From Geobacter sp. AOG1 (lineage in GTDB: Bacteria > Desulfobacterota > Desulfuromonadia > Geobacterales > Geobacteraceae): a stretch of 64,000 nucleotides of DNA. A model generated the notes under the pieces. The model did not search any database. It was given only the letters and a program-made list of their open reading frames with translations, and was not told the origin of the DNA. The translations under genes and the position numbers were made by a program. Of the stretch, positions 34,667 to 44,575 are shown piece after piece (the stretch's first letter is position 1; each line of letters starts with the position of its first letter). The stretch is from positions 248,001-312,000 of the forward strand of contig NZ_BLIZ01000001.1 of the NCBI RefSeq assembly GCF_019972315.1, read 5' to 3'.

Positions 34667-34870
34667 ATGTCACTGGAAATCATCGTCAACGGCGAAAGCC
34701 GCACGACCCCTCCCCTTTCCGTCCTCGACTACCTCCGTTCGCTGGAGATCGACCCATCGCGGGTGGCAGTGGAACTCAACCTTGATATCCTTCCCAAGGG
34801 GGAATACGCCTCGACCCTGCTGAACCAGGGAGACCGGCTGGAGATCGTCCATTTCGTTGGGGGCGGGTAA
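34667..34870 (+). CDS. thiS: Sulfur carrier protein ThiS
   Basis: 67 residues of the ubiquitin-like fold, ending in the diagnostic Gly-Gly-Gly (VGGG). The C-terminal glycine is adenylated and thiocarboxylated, and then donates sulfur to ThiG in thiazole synthesis. The N-terminus (EIIVNGES) fits the family. It is the first gene after the TPP riboswitch. Confidence 0.93.
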   Translation: MSLEIIVNGESRTTPPLSVLDYLRSLEIDPSRVAVELNLDILPKGEYASTLLNQGDRLEIVHFVGGG

Positions 34871-34954
34871 CTCGTCAGGGACACGGGGATTGGAACCCCC
34901 TGCGTCACGAACTCCCCGCGCCTCTCACGCGCCTATATAAAGGAGACCATTCCA

Positions 34955-35746
34955 ATGTCACAGCAGCAGACCCCTGACAAACTCGTCATCGGCGGAAGGG
35001 AGTTCACCTCCCGGCTCATGGTCGGAACCGGCAAGTATGCCAGCATGGAGCAGATGGTCCGGGCGATCGAGGTCTCCGGCGCCGAAGTCATCACCGTAGC
35101 GGTGCGGCGCGTGAACATCAGTGACCGGAGCAAGGAGTCGCTCCTTGACCACATCGATCTGAAGAAATACACTCTCCTCCCCAACACCGCCGGTTGCTAT
35201 ACGGCAGATGATGCAATCCGCACCTGCCGTCTTGCCCGTGAGGCTGGCCTTTCCGACTTCGTCAAGCTAGAGGTGCTCGGTGACGAGAAAACCCTGTTTC
35301 CGGACAACGAAGAACTGCTAAAGGCCGCGACGGTGCTGGTCAAGGAAGGGTTCACCGTCCTTCCCTACACGAGCGACGACCCCATTGTCTGCAAGAAACT
35401 GGAGGATGTCGGCTGCGCCGCCGTCATGCCCCTCGGCGCCCCCATCGGCAGCGGCCTCGGCATCAGGAACCCTTACAACATCCGGATCATCATGGACACA
35501 GTCAAGGTGCCGGTCATTGTAGATGCAGGGGTTGGCACCGCATCTGATGCCGCCATCGCCATGGAGCTCGGCTGCGATGGCGTTCTGATGAACACCGGCA
35601 TTGCCGGCGCCCGGGATCCCATTGCCATGGCAGAGGCCATGAACCTGGCCGTAAGGGCAGGGCGCCTGGCCTACCTGGCCGGACGGATTCCGAAGAAACT
35701 CTACGCCACCGCCTCCAGCCCCATTGAAGGGATAATCCATGAATAA
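34955..35746 (+). CDS. thiG: Thiazole synthase
   Basis: 263 residues, full length. It forms the thiazole phosphate ring from deoxyxylulose phosphate, dehydroglycine and ThiS thiocarboxylate. Family segments seen: [45 protein letters not shown] and [11 protein letters not shown]. It lies 84 bases after thiS, starts with AAGGAGA upstream, and overlaps thiE by 8 bases. Confidence 0.96.
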   Translation: MSQQQTPDKLVIGGREFTSRLMVGTGKYASMEQMVRAIEVSGAEVITVAVRRVNISDRSKESLLDHIDLKKYTLLPNTAGCYTADDAIRTCRLAREAGLSDFVKLEVLGDEKTLFPDNEELLKAATVLVKEGFTVLPYTSDDPIVCKKLEDVGCAAVMPLGAPIGSGLGIRNPYNIRIIMDTVKVPVIVDAGVGTASDAAIAMELGCDGVLMNTGIAGARDPIAMAEAMNLAVRAGRLAYLAGRIPKKLYATASSPIEGIIHE

Positions 35747-36392
35747 CGGGGAAAACCCCTGGATAGATTTCAACTTCTACCTCATCACCGACCGCCGCAA
35801 CACGGGGGGGAGGGAGTTGTGTGCAGTCGTGGAAGAAGCCTTGCGGGGAGGTGTGCGCGCCGTTCAGCTGCGGGAAAAGGACCTCTCCAGCCGGGAACTG
35901 TACGAACTCGCCTATGAAATGCGCAAGCTGACCAGCCGGTATGGCTCCCGACTTTTCATCAATGACCGCGTCGACATCGCCCTGGCGGTGGATGCGGACG
36001 GAGTCCATCTGGGGGGCGAAAGCATACCCATCTACCGGGCACGGATGGTGATGGGGGAGAAAAAGCTCATCGGTGTATCCTGCCACAACCAGGTCAATGC
36101 CATCACCGCCCAGGAAAAAGGGGCAGACTTCATTACCTTTGGCCCGGTGTTCCCCACACCGTCCAAGGCGGTTTATGGTGAACCGCTTGGCACAGCCAAA
36201 CTGGAAGAAATCGCCAGCCTCCTTCAGATCCCGGTTTTTGCCCTGGGGGGTATCAAACGGGACAAGGTACCGGAGGTCGTCGCGTGCGGCGTACACGGCA
36301 TCGCCCTGGTTTCGGCGGTGCTCACCGCCGACAATCCCCGCGACGAAGCCAAGGCACTCCTGACGCTCCTTCCTGAAGAGCACGAAGACTGA
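35739..36392 (+). CDS. thiE: Thiamine-phosphate synthase
   Basis: 217 residues of the TIM-barrel family that joins HMP pyrophosphate and thiazole phosphate. Signatures: FYLITDRR near the start, [40 protein letters not shown]. It overlaps the end of thiG, so the two are translationally coupled. No thiH or thiF is present in this window. Confidence 0.95.
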   Translation: MNNGENPWIDFNFYLITDRRNTGGRELCAVVEEALRGGVRAVQLREKDLSSRELYELAYEMRKLTSRYGSRLFINDRVDIALAVDADGVHLGGESIPIYRARMVMGEKKLIGVSCHNQVNAITAQEKGADFITFGPVFPTPSKAVYGEPLGTAKLEEIASLLQIPVFALGGIKRDKVPEVVACGVHGIALVSAVLTADNPRDEAKALLTLLPEEHED

Positions 36393-36395
36393 TTC

Positions 36396-37355
36396 ATGCC
36401 GTCCACCCTCATTCATCCCGAACTCCGGATCAACTCCTACGGCGCCTGGCTGCGCCGCCGGTTCGGCTGCCGTGTCAGCAAGGTCAATGTGGACGGGGAC
36501 TTCACCTGCCCTAACCGTGACGGCAGCAGGGGAAGCGGCGGCTGCATCTACTGCAACAACAGCTCCTTCTCACCCGGCGGCACCCAGCCGGTCATTCCCC
36601 TGGAAACCCAGATGACCGAGGGAATGGCATACCACCGCTGTCGTCTCGGAAGCGAAAAATTCATCATCTACTTCCAGAAACACACCAACACCTACGGCCC
36701 GTCGGCAAAACTCCGCGACCTGTTCGGTCGCGCCCTTGCCCATCCCGACGTACTCGGTATTTCCATCGGCACACGACCCGACGCTCTGAGCGACGAGGCA
36801 ATCAGCCTCCTGGAAGAACTGGCCAGGGATCACTACGTCTGCCTGGAACTGGGTCTCCAGTCCATGGACGATGCCATCCTTGCCCGCATCAACCGCGGCC
36901 ACACCCTGGCGGAATATCTCCAGACGGTGGGCCGGGTGGCCGGGCGCGGCATCGAACTCTGTACCCATCTCATCTACGGCTTTCCCGGCGAGACGCGGGA
37001 AGGGTTCCTCCGGACCGCGGAACTGATTGCATCCCTTCCGGTCACCTCGCTCAAACTCCACCAACTCCATGCCGTTGCCGGAACCCGCCTGGCCGACCTC
37101 TACTACCGGGGTGAATTCGTCCCTCTCGCCCTCGACGAGTATGTGGCAACGGTCTGCGATTTCCTCGAACGGCTCCCCGCGGAGATTGCCATCCAGCGGC
37201 TCTACGGCTCGGCTCCCCTGGCGATCCGCGTCGCCCCCACCTGGGACCTTAAGAACAACCAGATGTGGTACGCCATCGTAAATGAATTGCGCCGGCGCGG
37301 CACCTGGCAGGGATGCCGTCTGACGGGAGAATGTTGCAAAGTGGGGAATCTATGA
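36396..37355 (+). CDS. TIGR01212-family radical SAM protein (YhcC-like)
   Basis: 319 residues starting 3 bases after thiE. Near the N-terminus the cysteines read CPNRDG...GGCIYCNN, the pattern of the YhcC/TIGR01212 family. GTRPDAL, LELGLQS and HLIYGFPGET follow as in that family. Its biochemical role is not settled in any organism. Its place in the thiamine operon may just be co-transcription. Confidence 0.88.
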   Translation: MPSTLIHPELRINSYGAWLRRRFGCRVSKVNVDGDFTCPNRDGSRGSGGCIYCNNSSFSPGGTQPVIPLETQMTEGMAYHRCRLGSEKFIIYFQKHTNTYGPSAKLRDLFGRALAHPDVLGISIGTRPDALSDEAISLLEELARDHYVCLELGLQSMDDAILARINRGHTLAEYLQTVGRVAGRGIELCTHLIYGFPGETREGFLRTAELIASLPVTSLKLHQLHAVAGTRLADLYYRGEFVPLALDEYVATVCDFLERLPAEIAIQRLYGSAPLAIRVAPTWDLKNNQMWYAIVNELRRRGTWQGCRLTGECCKVGNL

Positions 37356-37406
37356 TTCAGTCAAACGTGCAAAACCATACTTCCCCAGCATGAAGGAGAA
37401 CTATCC

Positions 37407-38063
37407 ATGAAAACCGCCCGTATACCCATCGCCGGCAAGGAATTCCCCATCGGCAAGATCCTCTGCATCGGCCGCAACTACGTTGACCACATAAAAGAAC
37501 TGGGAAACGAGACGCCTGCCGCCCCCGTCATTTTCATGAAGCCTGCCACCTCCATCATCGGGGATGGCGATGAAATCGTCATACCCCCCTATTCGAAGAA
37601 CTGCCACCACGAGGCGGAACTGGCGCTCCTCATCGGCACCGGCGGCAAGAACATCCCCGTCGACGAGACCCTCTCTCATCTGGCCGGCTACGGTGTGGCC
37701 ATCGACCTGACCCTTCGGGACGTACAGGACGACCTCAAGAAAAGGAGCCTCCCCTGGGAGATCGCCAAGGGGTTCGACACCGCCTGCCCCCTGTCGGACT
37801 TCGTCCCCGCCGGCACCATCAGTGACCCCCAGCAGCTCCAGATCCGTCTCTCGGTCAACGGCACGCTGCGCCAGGACGGCAGCACCGCCCTGATGATCCA
37901 CACCGTTACGCAGATCATCAGCCACATCTCCTCCATCTTCACCCTGGAGCCGGGGGACATCATCCTTACCGGCACACCTGCGGGGGTCGGCCCACTTGTC
38001 CCGGGAGACAGGGTCTGCGCCGAAATCAGCGGGGTCGGCTCACTCACGGTAACGGTTAGGTAA
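37407..38063 (+). CDS. Fumarylacetoacetate hydrolase-family protein (acylpyruvase/isomerase type)
   Basis: 218 residues, the short FAH form. The typical metal-binding set is visible: the N-terminal IGRNYVDH, HHEAELALLIG (Glu ligands), then GYGVAIDLTLRDVQ, KGFDTACPL and LTGTPAGVGPL. Members hydrolyse acylpyruvates or decarboxylate oxaloacetate; which of these applies cannot be told from sequence. It has an AAGGAGAA site and lies 51 bases after the radical SAM gene. Confidence 0.9.
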   Translation: MKTARIPIAGKEFPIGKILCIGRNYVDHIKELGNETPAAPVIFMKPATSIIGDGDEIVIPPYSKNCHHEAELALLIGTGGKNIPVDETLSHLAGYGVAIDLTLRDVQDDLKKRSLPWEIAKGFDTACPLSDFVPAGTISDPQQLQIRLSVNGTLRQDGSTALMIHTVTQIISHISSIFTLEPGDIILTGTPAGVGPLVPGDRVCAEISGVGSLTVTVR

Positions 38064-38114
38064 CCCGGAATCGCTGCAGTTACCGACTTTTAAATAATTT
38101 CAATATTTAAATTA

Positions 38115-38144
38115 TTGACATCCCACATCGAGCCGGATTACAGT
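38115..38144 (+). promoter_or_regulatory. Sigma70 promoter of the candidate selenoprotein gene
   Basis: TTGACA (38115-38120), 18-base spacer, TACAGT (38139-38144), in an A+T-rich gap 29 bases before the start codon. It gives the small gene its own transcription unit. Confidence 0.55.
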
Positions 38145-38172
38145 TTTACTACACATCTTTAGGGGGTAAGCC

Positions 38173-38319
38173 ATGGAAACGGAAAAAATCTGCCCCGAAT
38201 GCAAGGGGGCCATGTTCCTGCTCCCCGGCTGAGGGGGCCTCTTCTGGCGGTGCCAGAAGTGCGGCAAAAAGATACCTTTTGCCAGCGGAGACATGCAGGA
38301 GTGCGATTGCAGCAAATGA
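38173..38319 (+). CDS. Candidate small zinc-ribbon selenoprotein (in-frame UGA at codon 20)
   Basis: 48 residues if the TGA at 38230-38232 is read as selenocysteine. The ATG follows AGGGGGT (38161-38167) at normal spacing. Two CxxC pairs, C7/C10 before and C27/C30 after the UGA, make one zinc-ribbon site (CX2CX16CX2C) that needs both halves. The segment around the UGA reads PG-U-GGLFWRC. A SECIS-like hairpin starts 9 bases after the UGA. The final TGA at 38317 is followed at once by a perfect terminator, so the gene ends where the read-through frame ends. Alternatives are a nonsense-mutated pseudogene or a base error. I know of no described selenoprotein of this type. Confidence 0.6.
38241..38259 (+). 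promoter_or_regulatory. Putative bacterial SECIS element
   Basis: CTTCTGGC (38241-38248), GGT loop, GCCAGAAG (38252-38259): a perfect 8-bp stem. The GGT begins 17 bases after the TGA; in E. coli fdhF the SelB-binding loop also carries GGU at nearly the same distance. Confidence 0.55.
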
Positions 38320-38346
38320 AAAAGGGGGCGGAAACGCCCCCTTTTT
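38319..38346. terminator. Bidirectional rho-independent terminator
   Basis: AAAAAGGGGGCG, GAAA tetraloop, CGCCCCCTTTTT form a perfect 12-bp stem (38319-38330, 38335-38346). It closes the small gene on the plus strand and can also serve the convergent lipoprotein gene. Confidence 0.9.
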
Positions 38347-38375
38347 CTGATCAGTGCGGAATATACGAGCCTGCC

Positions 38376-38606
38376 CTACGGTTTCCCCTTGTTCAGTTCC
38401 GCCATCCGTTTTTCCGTCGCGGCGGCGGCCGGGGTTCCTGGATATTTCGTGATAATCTCTTCGTAGAGCTTCACCGCATGTTCCAGGTTGTGCTGCTTTT
38501 CCTCGAACCGGGCGGTTTCCAATTGCTCTTTACCCTTCTCACCGGAACAGCCTGTCACGGCCAACAGACCTGCGACAAGCAGCATCCGCACGACAAATCT
38601 CACCAT
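38376..38606 (-). CDS. Small lipoprotein with a TPR-like repeat
   Basis: 76 residues from the ATG at 38606, chosen for the GAGGAGGG site just before it; the frame from 38642 would run through a terminator hairpin. Lipobox LAVTGC places the lipid-modified Cys near residue 20. The mature part has one helix pair of tetratricopeptide type (HAVKLYEEIITKYPGTPAA), as in small Bam/YbgF-like lipoproteins. Role unknown. It lies downstream of ppdK on the same strand but beyond a terminator. Confidence 0.72.
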   Translation of the reverse strand: MVRFVVRMLLVAGLLAVTGCSGEKGKEQLETARFEEKQHNLEHAVKLYEEIITKYPGTPAAAATEKRMAELNKGKP

Positions 38607-38624
38607 AGGACCCTCCTCGTTCAC

Positions 38625-38657
38625 TAAAAAAGGGGGAACCATTCACCGGTTCCCCCT
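38625..38657 (-). terminator. Rho-independent terminator of ppdK
   Basis: On the minus strand AGGGGGAACC and GGTTCCCCCT pair around a 7-base loop (38631-38657), followed by a T tract at 38630-38626. It lies 15 bases after the ppdK stop. Confidence 0.85.
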
Positions 38658-38671
38658 GCTCTTCACCTTCT

Positions 38672-41335
38672 TTACTGCTCCGTCAGCACCGCGTGGGCAG
38701 CGGCAAGCCGGGCAATGGGGACCCGGAACGGCGAACAGGAAACGTAGTCGAGCCCAACCTTGTGACAGAAGATGACCGATGCTGGATCACCCCCATGCTC
38801 ACCGCAGATGCCGAGCTTGATCTCCGGCCGTGTTGAACGTCCCTTTTCACACCCCATCTTGACCAGCTGGCCGACACCGTTCTGGTCCAGGGAGACGAAC
38901 GGGTCCTCCTCCAGGAGTCCGGTCTCCACGTAGAAGGGGAGAAACTTGCCGGCATCGTCCCGGGAAAGGCCGAAGGTGGTCTGGGTGAGGTCGTTGGTGC
39001 CGAAGGAGAAGAACTCCGCCTCGGTGGCAATCTCGTCGGCGGTGAGTGCAGCCCGGGGGAGTTCGATCATGGTGCCGATCAAATAATCAATCTTCACCCC
39101 GTACCGGGCGATGACATCTTCACAGACCCGGATGGCGTTCTCCCGCAGACGTTTCAGTTCATCTACCACCGCAACCAGCGGGATCATGATCTCGGGGACG
39201 ATAGTGAATCCCTCATCTTTCACAAGTTCGCAGGCGGCCTCCATGATGGCCTGTACCTGCATGTCGTAGATCTCCGGAAAGGTGAGGCCGAGACGGCAGC
39301 CACGATGGCCAAGCATCGGGTTGAACTCGTGAAGGAACTCCACCTTGGACTTGAGGGCCTGGACGCTGACCCCCATGGTCTTGGCGAGGGACTCGATGTC
39401 CCTCTCCTCTTGGGGGAGGAACTCGTGGAGCGGCGGGTCGAGGAGGCGGATGGTGACGGGGAGCCCCTTCATCTCGCGGAAAATGCCGATAAAATCCCCC
39501 TTCTGCATGGGGAGGATCTTGGCCAGCGCCCGTTGTCGCCCTTCCAGGTCCTCGGAGAGGATCATCTCCCGCACTGCTGCAATCCGGTCAGCTTCAAAGA
39601 ACATATGCTCCGTCCGGCAGAGGCCGATCCCCTCGGCGCCGAACGAGCGGGCCACTTTGGAGTCGTGGGGGTTGTCGGCATTGGCCCGCACCTTGAGGCG
39701 ACGGAACCGGTCGACCCACGCCATGAGGGTGCCGAAATCCCCCGTCAGCTCGGGTGAAACGGTCGGCACCATGCCAAGGATAACCTCGCCGGTGGAACCA
39801 TCCAGGGTGATGATGTCACCCTTCTTGACGATATTGCCATTCCGGTCCGTGAACTGGCTGGCAGCATAGTTGACCTTGATGTCGCCACACCCCGCCACGC
39901 AGCATTTTCCCATGCCGCGAGCAACCACCGCCGCATGGGAGGTCATGCCACCCCGGGCGGTGAGTATCCCCTGGGCCGCATGCATGCCGTGGATATCCTC
40001 CGGGCTCGTCTCCACCCGGACCAGGATCACCTTGAGGCCGAGCTTGGCGGCAGCTTCCGCCTCGTCGGCATTAAAGATTACCTCGCCGCTGGCCGCGCCG
40101 GGGGATGCGGGAAGCCCTTTGGCGATCACCTTCTTCTCGGCCTTCGGGTCGAGGGAGGGGTGAAGCAGCTGGTCCAGTTGGGACGGAGCCACGCGAAGCA
40201 CGGCAGTCCGCTCGTCGACGAGCCCCTCACCGACCATATCCACGGCAATCTTGATGGCCGCCCTTGCGGTCCTCTTGCCGTTCCGCGTCTGGAGCATGTA
40301 GAGCTTCCCTTTTTCGATGGTGAACTCGATATCCTGCATATCCGTGTAGTGCTTTTCCAGGATGCTCCGGATAGTTACCAGCTGCTGGTAGCAGTCGGGC
40401 AGGACGTCTTCCATGGCCGGCAGGTCGCCGTCCTTCTTCTTTGCCTTGTTGATCGGCTGGGGGGTGCGGATGCCGGCTACCACGTCCTCACCCTGGGCGT
40501 TGACCAGGTATTCGCCGTAGAAATAGTTCTCGCCGGTGGAAGGGTCGCGGGTGAAGGCGACGCCGGTGGCGCAGTCGTTCCCCATGTTGCCGAAGACCAT
40601 GGACTGGACGTTGACCGCGGTCCCCCAATCGGCCGGGATGTTGTTGAGCCGGCGGTAGGTGATGGCACGCGCGTTCATCCAGGAACCGAACACCGCCCCG
40701 ATGGCTCCCCAGAGCTGCTCCTGGGGATCTTCAGGGAACTCCTGTCCCAGGGTCTCCCTGATCTTCGCCTTGAACTTCACCACCAACTCCTTCCAGTCCT
40801 CCGCAGTCAGGTCGGTGTCGAGCCGGACCCGCCGGTCCTCCTTCTTGTGCTCCAGGATGTGTTCAAGGGCCTCCTTGTCCATTCCCATCACCACGTCGGA
40901 GTACATCTGAACAAACCGCCGGTAGGCATCATAGGCAAAGCGCTCGTCGCCGCTCTGGGCGATGATCCCCTGGACCGTCGTATCGTTGAGGCCGAGGTTG
41001 AGGATGGTGTCCATCATGCCGGGCATGGAAGCCCGGGCACCGGAGCGAACCGAAACCAGCAGGGGGTTGGCGGGATCACCGAACTTCTTCCCCATGAGCT
41101 CCTCGACCCGCTTCAGGTTCGACGCCACTTCTTCCGTGAGACCTGCCGGATATTGACGGCTGTTCTTATAGAATTCGGTGCAGACCTCGGTTGAAATGGT
41201 GAATCCGGCCGGAACCGGCAGACCGATCGCCGTCATCTCCGCCAGATTGGCCCCCTTACCCCCCAGGAGATTTTTCATCTCCGCGCTCCCCTCGGCCTTC
41301 CCGTCACCGAAGAAATAAACGTACTTTGCAGCCAT
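38672..41335 (-). CDS. ppdK: Pyruvate, phosphate dikinase
   Basis: 887 residues from the ATG at 41335 (AGGAGGAG upstream), the usual length. It interconverts pyruvate, ATP and phosphate with PEP, AMP and pyrophosphate, feeding gluconeogenesis from acetate. The N-terminal ATP-grasp domain starts [10 protein letters not shown]; the swivelling His is in [16 protein letters not shown]; the C-terminal PEP/pyruvate barrel has GLCRTEHMF and [10 protein letters not shown]. Single gene with its own terminator. Confidence 0.97.
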   Translation of the reverse strand: MAAKYVYFFGDGKAEGSAEMKNLLGGKGANLAEMTAIGLPVPAGFTISTEVCTEFYKNSRQYPAGLTEEVASNLKRVEELMGKKFGDPANPLLVSVRSGARASMPGMMDTILNLGLNDTTVQGIIAQSGDERFAYDAYRRFVQMYSDVVMGMDKEALEHILEHKKEDRRVRLDTDLTAEDWKELVVKFKAKIRETLGQEFPEDPQEQLWGAIGAVFGSWMNARAITYRRLNNIPADWGTAVNVQSMVFGNMGNDCATGVAFTRDPSTGENYFYGEYLVNAQGEDVVAGIRTPQPINKAKKKDGDLPAMEDVLPDCYQQLVTIRSILEKHYTDMQDIEFTIEKGKLYMLQTRNGKRTARAAIKIAVDMVGEGLVDERTAVLRVAPSQLDQLLHPSLDPKAEKKVIAKGLPASPGAASGEVIFNADEAEAAAKLGLKVILVRVETSPEDIHGMHAAQGILTARGGMTSHAAVVARGMGKCCVAGCGDIKVNYAASQFTDRNGNIVKKGDIITLDGSTGEVILGMVPTVSPELTGDFGTLMAWVDRFRRLKVRANADNPHDSKVARSFGAEGIGLCRTEHMFFEADRIAAVREMILSEDLEGRQRALAKILPMQKGDFIGIFREMKGLPVTIRLLDPPLHEFLPQEERDIESLAKTMGVSVQALKSKVEFLHEFNPMLGHRGCRLGLTFPEIYDMQVQAIMEAACELVKDEGFTIVPEIMIPLVAVVDELKRLRENAIRVCEDVIARYGVKIDYLIGTMIELPRAALTADEIATEAEFFSFGTNDLTQTTFGLSRDDAGKFLPFYVETGLLEEDPFVSLDQNGVGQLVKMGCEKGRSTRPEIKLGICGEHGGDPASVIFCHKVGLDYVSCSPFRVPIARLAAAHAVLTEQ

Positions 41336-41388
41336 GGCACTCCTCCTCATTTTATTAATAATTAAGCGGGTTTAGGCAAATTAAAACG

Positions 41389-41422
41389 TAAAAAAAGCCG
41401 CTTGCCTTTCGGCTAAGCGGCT
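41389..41422 (-). terminator. Rho-independent terminator of glyQ-glyS
   Basis: On the minus strand AGCCGCTT and AAGCGGCT pair with an inner GCC/GGC stem, then seven T. The glyS stop codon TAG lies inside the 5' arm. Confidence 0.8.
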
Positions 41423-43476
41423 ATCTTTGCAAAGTCTGCAATGTCTCTGAAAAGCCCTTTTATCTCTTGCAAAAGGGCCAGTCGATTGGTTCGGACCCGT
41501 TCGTCCTCGGCCATGACCATGACCCGTTCGAAGAAGGTATCCACCGGCCCGCGCAGGGTGGCGATCTCGGCCAGGGCATCCAGGTAGGCGCCACCGGCAA
41601 CGGCGGCAACGACCTTGGCTTGCACCGCCTGGAACGCGGCGTGCAACTCCCCTTCCGCAGCGTCCTGGAAGCAATCTGCGGTAACCGACGCGGCCACCTC
41701 TTCCTTGACGATGTTGCAGACCCGCTTGAAGGCGATGGCGAGCGGTTCGAAGTCGGGACGGGTCTTGAACTCGGCGAGGGCCGCAACCCGCGCCGCAACG
41801 TCCACCAGATCGTCGAAGGAGGCGGAGACGGCAGCATCCACGGCATCGGTCGGATAACGGTCGGCGAGGAGGTTCACCAGGCGGCCACGGAAGAACTCCA
41901 GCACGTCCCCCGCCACCTCGTCCCGGGGACGGGTCAGCTTGGGAGCGAGAAGTCCGAGGGCGCTGTCGATGAGGGTCCGCAGCGACAGCCCGTATCCCCG
42001 GTCGATGATGATATTGATAATCCCCAGCGCCGAGCGGCGCAGAGCATAAGGGTCGGCCGAACCGGTCGGGATGAGCCCCACCCCGAAGCAACCGCAGATG
42101 GTGTCGAGCTTGTCGGCGATGGAGAGGATGGCGCCACTATCCGAGACCGGCAGGTCGCCGCCGGCCTGGGTGGGGAGGTAGTGTTCGGCGATGGCGGTCG
42201 CCACCTCGGCGTCCTCACCCTGGAGCAGAGCGTACTCGCGCCCCATGATCCCCTGCACCTCGGGGAATTCACCCACCATGCCGGAGACGAGGTCGGCCTT
42301 GCAGAGGAAGGCGGCACGACTCACCTTGGCCTTGACGGCCGGATTCAGACAGTCTGCGAGTCCTTCGGCGATATTACGGAACCGTTCCATCTTCTCAAAG
42401 GAGGTGCCGAGCTTCTGCTGGTACACGACCCCCTTCAGTGACTCTACGCGGGTCTCCAGCCTCACCTTCTGGTCTTCCTCGAAGAAGAAGCGGGCATCGG
42501 AGAGACGGGCCCGGAGCACCCGCTCGTTCCCCTTCACCACCACCGACGGGTCTTCCGTCAGGGTGTTGTTGATGGTGATGAAGTTGGGAAGGAGCTTTCC
42601 CTCTCCGTCCACAAGGGTGAAGTAGCGCTGATGCTCGCGCATGGAGGTGATGAGCACCTCCTTGGGAACATCGAGAAAGACGGTGGAGAAACCGCCACGC
42701 ACGGCGGAGGGGTACTCCACCAGGTAGGTCACTTGCTCCAGCAGCGCCTCATCCGGCAGGACGGTCCCTCCTGCCCCGACGGCGACCCGTTCGATCTCGC
42801 GGCGGATGATTTCCTTCCGCTTTGCCGGATCGGGAATCACAAAGTGGCGTTCGCACTCTTCCAGGTAGTGGGCGAAATCGCGCACCGGGAACGTGCTGTT
42901 CGCCATGAACCGGTGACCGCGGGAGGCGGTGCCGCTCTCGATGGCGCCAAAGGAAAAGGGGACCACGATGCCGTCGAACAGGGCGACGATCCAGTGGATC
43001 GGCCGGGCGAAGCGAATATCCTGGCTTCCCCAGCGCATGGATTTCTTGAAGGGGATGTTGGCAATGAGCCGCGGCAGGATCTCGGTGAGAAGGTCCGCCA
43101 CCGGACGGCCCGTCTCCTTCTTGACGGCCGCGACATACTCTCCCTTGTCGGTGCTGACGACGGTCAGGGCGCTCACGTCCACACCTTGCCCCCGGGCAAA
43201 ACCTTCACCTGCCCTGGTCGGCTTGCCGTCCGGTCCGAAGGCGATGCTCTTTGCCGGCCCGAGGGCCGTTGTCTCGGCATCGGACTGTACCGCAGGCAAC
43301 CCTTCTACACAGAGAGCAATGCGGCGTGGCGTCGCCATGGTCTTGATGGAGGCACAGGAAAGGCGAGCGTTCTCTAGTTCCCGTCCGATCAACGCCTCGA
43401 TATCGGCCATCGCCTTGGGGAGAAATCCTGCGGGGATCTCTTCAGTCCCAATTTCGAGAAATAGTTCCTTACCCAT
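41413..43476 (-). CDS. glyS: Glycine-tRNA ligase beta subunit
   Basis: 687 residues, full length for the bacterial heterotetrameric enzyme. The start MGKELFLEIGTEEIPAGFLPKAM and the RFARPIHWIVAL and LPNFITINNT segments are characteristic. The beta subunit binds tRNA-Gly and carries the C-terminal anticodon-binding domain. It begins 3 bases after glyQ. Confidence 0.97.
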   Translation of the reverse strand: MGKELFLEIGTEEIPAGFLPKAMADIEALIGRELENARLSCASIKTMATPRRIALCVEGLPAVQSDAETTALGPAKSIAFGPDGKPTRAGEGFARGQGVDVSALTVVSTDKGEYVAAVKKETGRPVADLLTEILPRLIANIPFKKSMRWGSQDIRFARPIHWIVALFDGIVVPFSFGAIESGTASRGHRFMANSTFPVRDFAHYLEECERHFVIPDPAKRKEIIRREIERVAVGAGGTVLPDEALLEQVTYLVEYPSAVRGGFSTVFLDVPKEVLITSMREHQRYFTLVDGEGKLLPNFITINNTLTEDPSVVVKGNERVLRARLSDARFFFEEDQKVRLETRVESLKGVVYQQKLGTSFEKMERFRNIAEGLADCLNPAVKAKVSRAAFLCKADLVSGMVGEFPEVQGIMGREYALLQGEDAEVATAIAEHYLPTQAGGDLPVSDSGAILSIADKLDTICGCFGVGLIPTGSADPYALRRSALGIINIIIDRGYGLSLRTLIDSALGLLAPKLTRPRDEVAGDVLEFFRGRLVNLLADRYPTDAVDAAVSASFDDLVDVAARVAALAEFKTRPDFEPLAIAFKRVCNIVKEEVAASVTADCFQDAAEGELHAAFQAVQAKVVAAVAGGAYLDALAEIATLRGPVDTFFERVMVMAEDERVRTNRLALLQEIKGLFRDIADFAKIAA

Positions 43477-43479
43477 GGC

Positions 43480-44355
43480 TCAGCACCCCCCTTTCAACAT
43501 CGGATAACCGAGCCGTTCACGCTGGCGGACGTAGGCCTCGGCGCAGAGACGGGCCACGTTACGCACCCTGCCTATGTAGGAGGCCCGCTCGGTGACCGAG
43601 ATGGCGCCCCGGGCATCCAGCAGGTTGAAGGTGTGGGAGCACTTCATGACAAAGTCGTAGGCGGGAAAGACCAGATCCTTCTCCACCAGGCGGATGCACT
43701 CCTTTTCGAAGTTTGTGAAGGATTCCAGAAGGAGCGGCACATTGGCCTCCTCGAAGTTGTAGGTCGAGAACTCCACCTCGGTGATGTGGTGGATGTCGCC
43801 GTACGTGACCCCCTTGGTCCACTCCAGGTCATAGACGTTGTCCACCCCTTGCAGGTACATGGCGATCCGCTCGCACCCGTAGGTAATCTCGCCGGCCACC
43901 GGCTTCAGGTCGATCCCCCCCGCCTGCTGGAAGTAGGTAAACTGGGTGATCTCCATCCCGTCGAGCCAGACCTCCCAGCCGAGCCCCCAGGCGCCGAGGG
44001 TCGGTGATTCCCAGTCGTCTTCCACAAAGCGGATGTCGTGCTGGTTGGGGTTGATGCCGAAAGCCCGCAGGGAATCCAGATAGAGGTCGAGGATGTTCAG
44101 GGGGGAGGGCTTCATGATCACCTGAAACTGGTAGTAGTGCTGGAGTCGGTTGGGGTTTTCGCCGTAGCGGCCGTCGGTGGGGCGGCGGGACGGCTCCACG
44201 TAGGCAACGTTCCAGGGCTCTGGGCCGAGAACGCGCAGGAACGTGGCCGGGTTGAAGGTCCCCGCCCCCTTCTCCGTATCATAGGGCTGCTGGATGACGC
44301 ATCCCTGCCTGGCCCAGTACCCCTGAAGCGAAAGGATCATATCCTGAAAAGTCAA
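43480..44355 (-). CDS. glyQ: Glycine-tRNA ligase alpha subunit
   Basis: 291 residues. The start is a TTG with AGGTG upstream, and [19 protein letters not shown] aligns with the family N-terminus. The alpha subunit is the class II catalytic part; [38 protein letters not shown] and GEITYG are diagnostic. Operon with glyS. No T-box is seen upstream. Confidence 0.97.
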   Translation of the reverse strand: MTFQDMILSLQGYWARQGCVIQQPYDTEKGAGTFNPATFLRVLGPEPWNVAYVEPSRRPTDGRYGENPNRLQHYYQFQVIMKPSPLNILDLYLDSLRAFGINPNQHDIRFVEDDWESPTLGAWGLGWEVWLDGMEITQFTYFQQAGGIDLKPVAGEITYGCERIAMYLQGVDNVYDLEWTKGVTYGDIHHITEVEFSTYNFEEANVPLLLESFTNFEKECIRLVEKDLVFPAYDFVMKCSHTFNLLDARGAISVTERASYIGRVRNVARLCAEAYVRQRERLGYPMLKGGC

Positions 44356-44452
44356 ACGCGCACCTCCCTAATCAGCCGGCAATTTTACCCCCTGTAAAAG
44401 CGGTTTCGTCCGGCTGAAAAAAGCATATAGTATCCAATAGGTTAGACGCGTA

Positions 44453-44481
44453 AGATTACAGTCTCTCCCTCTCTCTGTCAA
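44453..44481 (-). promoter_or_regulatory. Sigma70 promoter of glyQ-glyS
   Basis: On the minus strand TTGACA (44481-44476), 17-base spacer, TAATCT (44458-44453), about 100 bases before glyQ. Confidence 0.6.
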
Positions 44482-44575
44482 GGATTATTGACTTGCCGAA
44501 GCTGCCGCGCTACCATGCGCACCACCCGCCTGTAGAGCTATCTACCGAAGATTCAAGACGAAAAGGATATCAATC

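Noticed and set aside
38173-38232. Stand-alone 19-residue peptide ending at the first TGA
   Set aside because: It would keep only half of the zinc ligands, and terminator and stop fit the read-through frame instead.
44356-44575. T-box leader upstream of glyQ
   Set aside because: The conserved T-box sequence and a specifier-loop stem are not seen; only a sigma70 promoter is evident.
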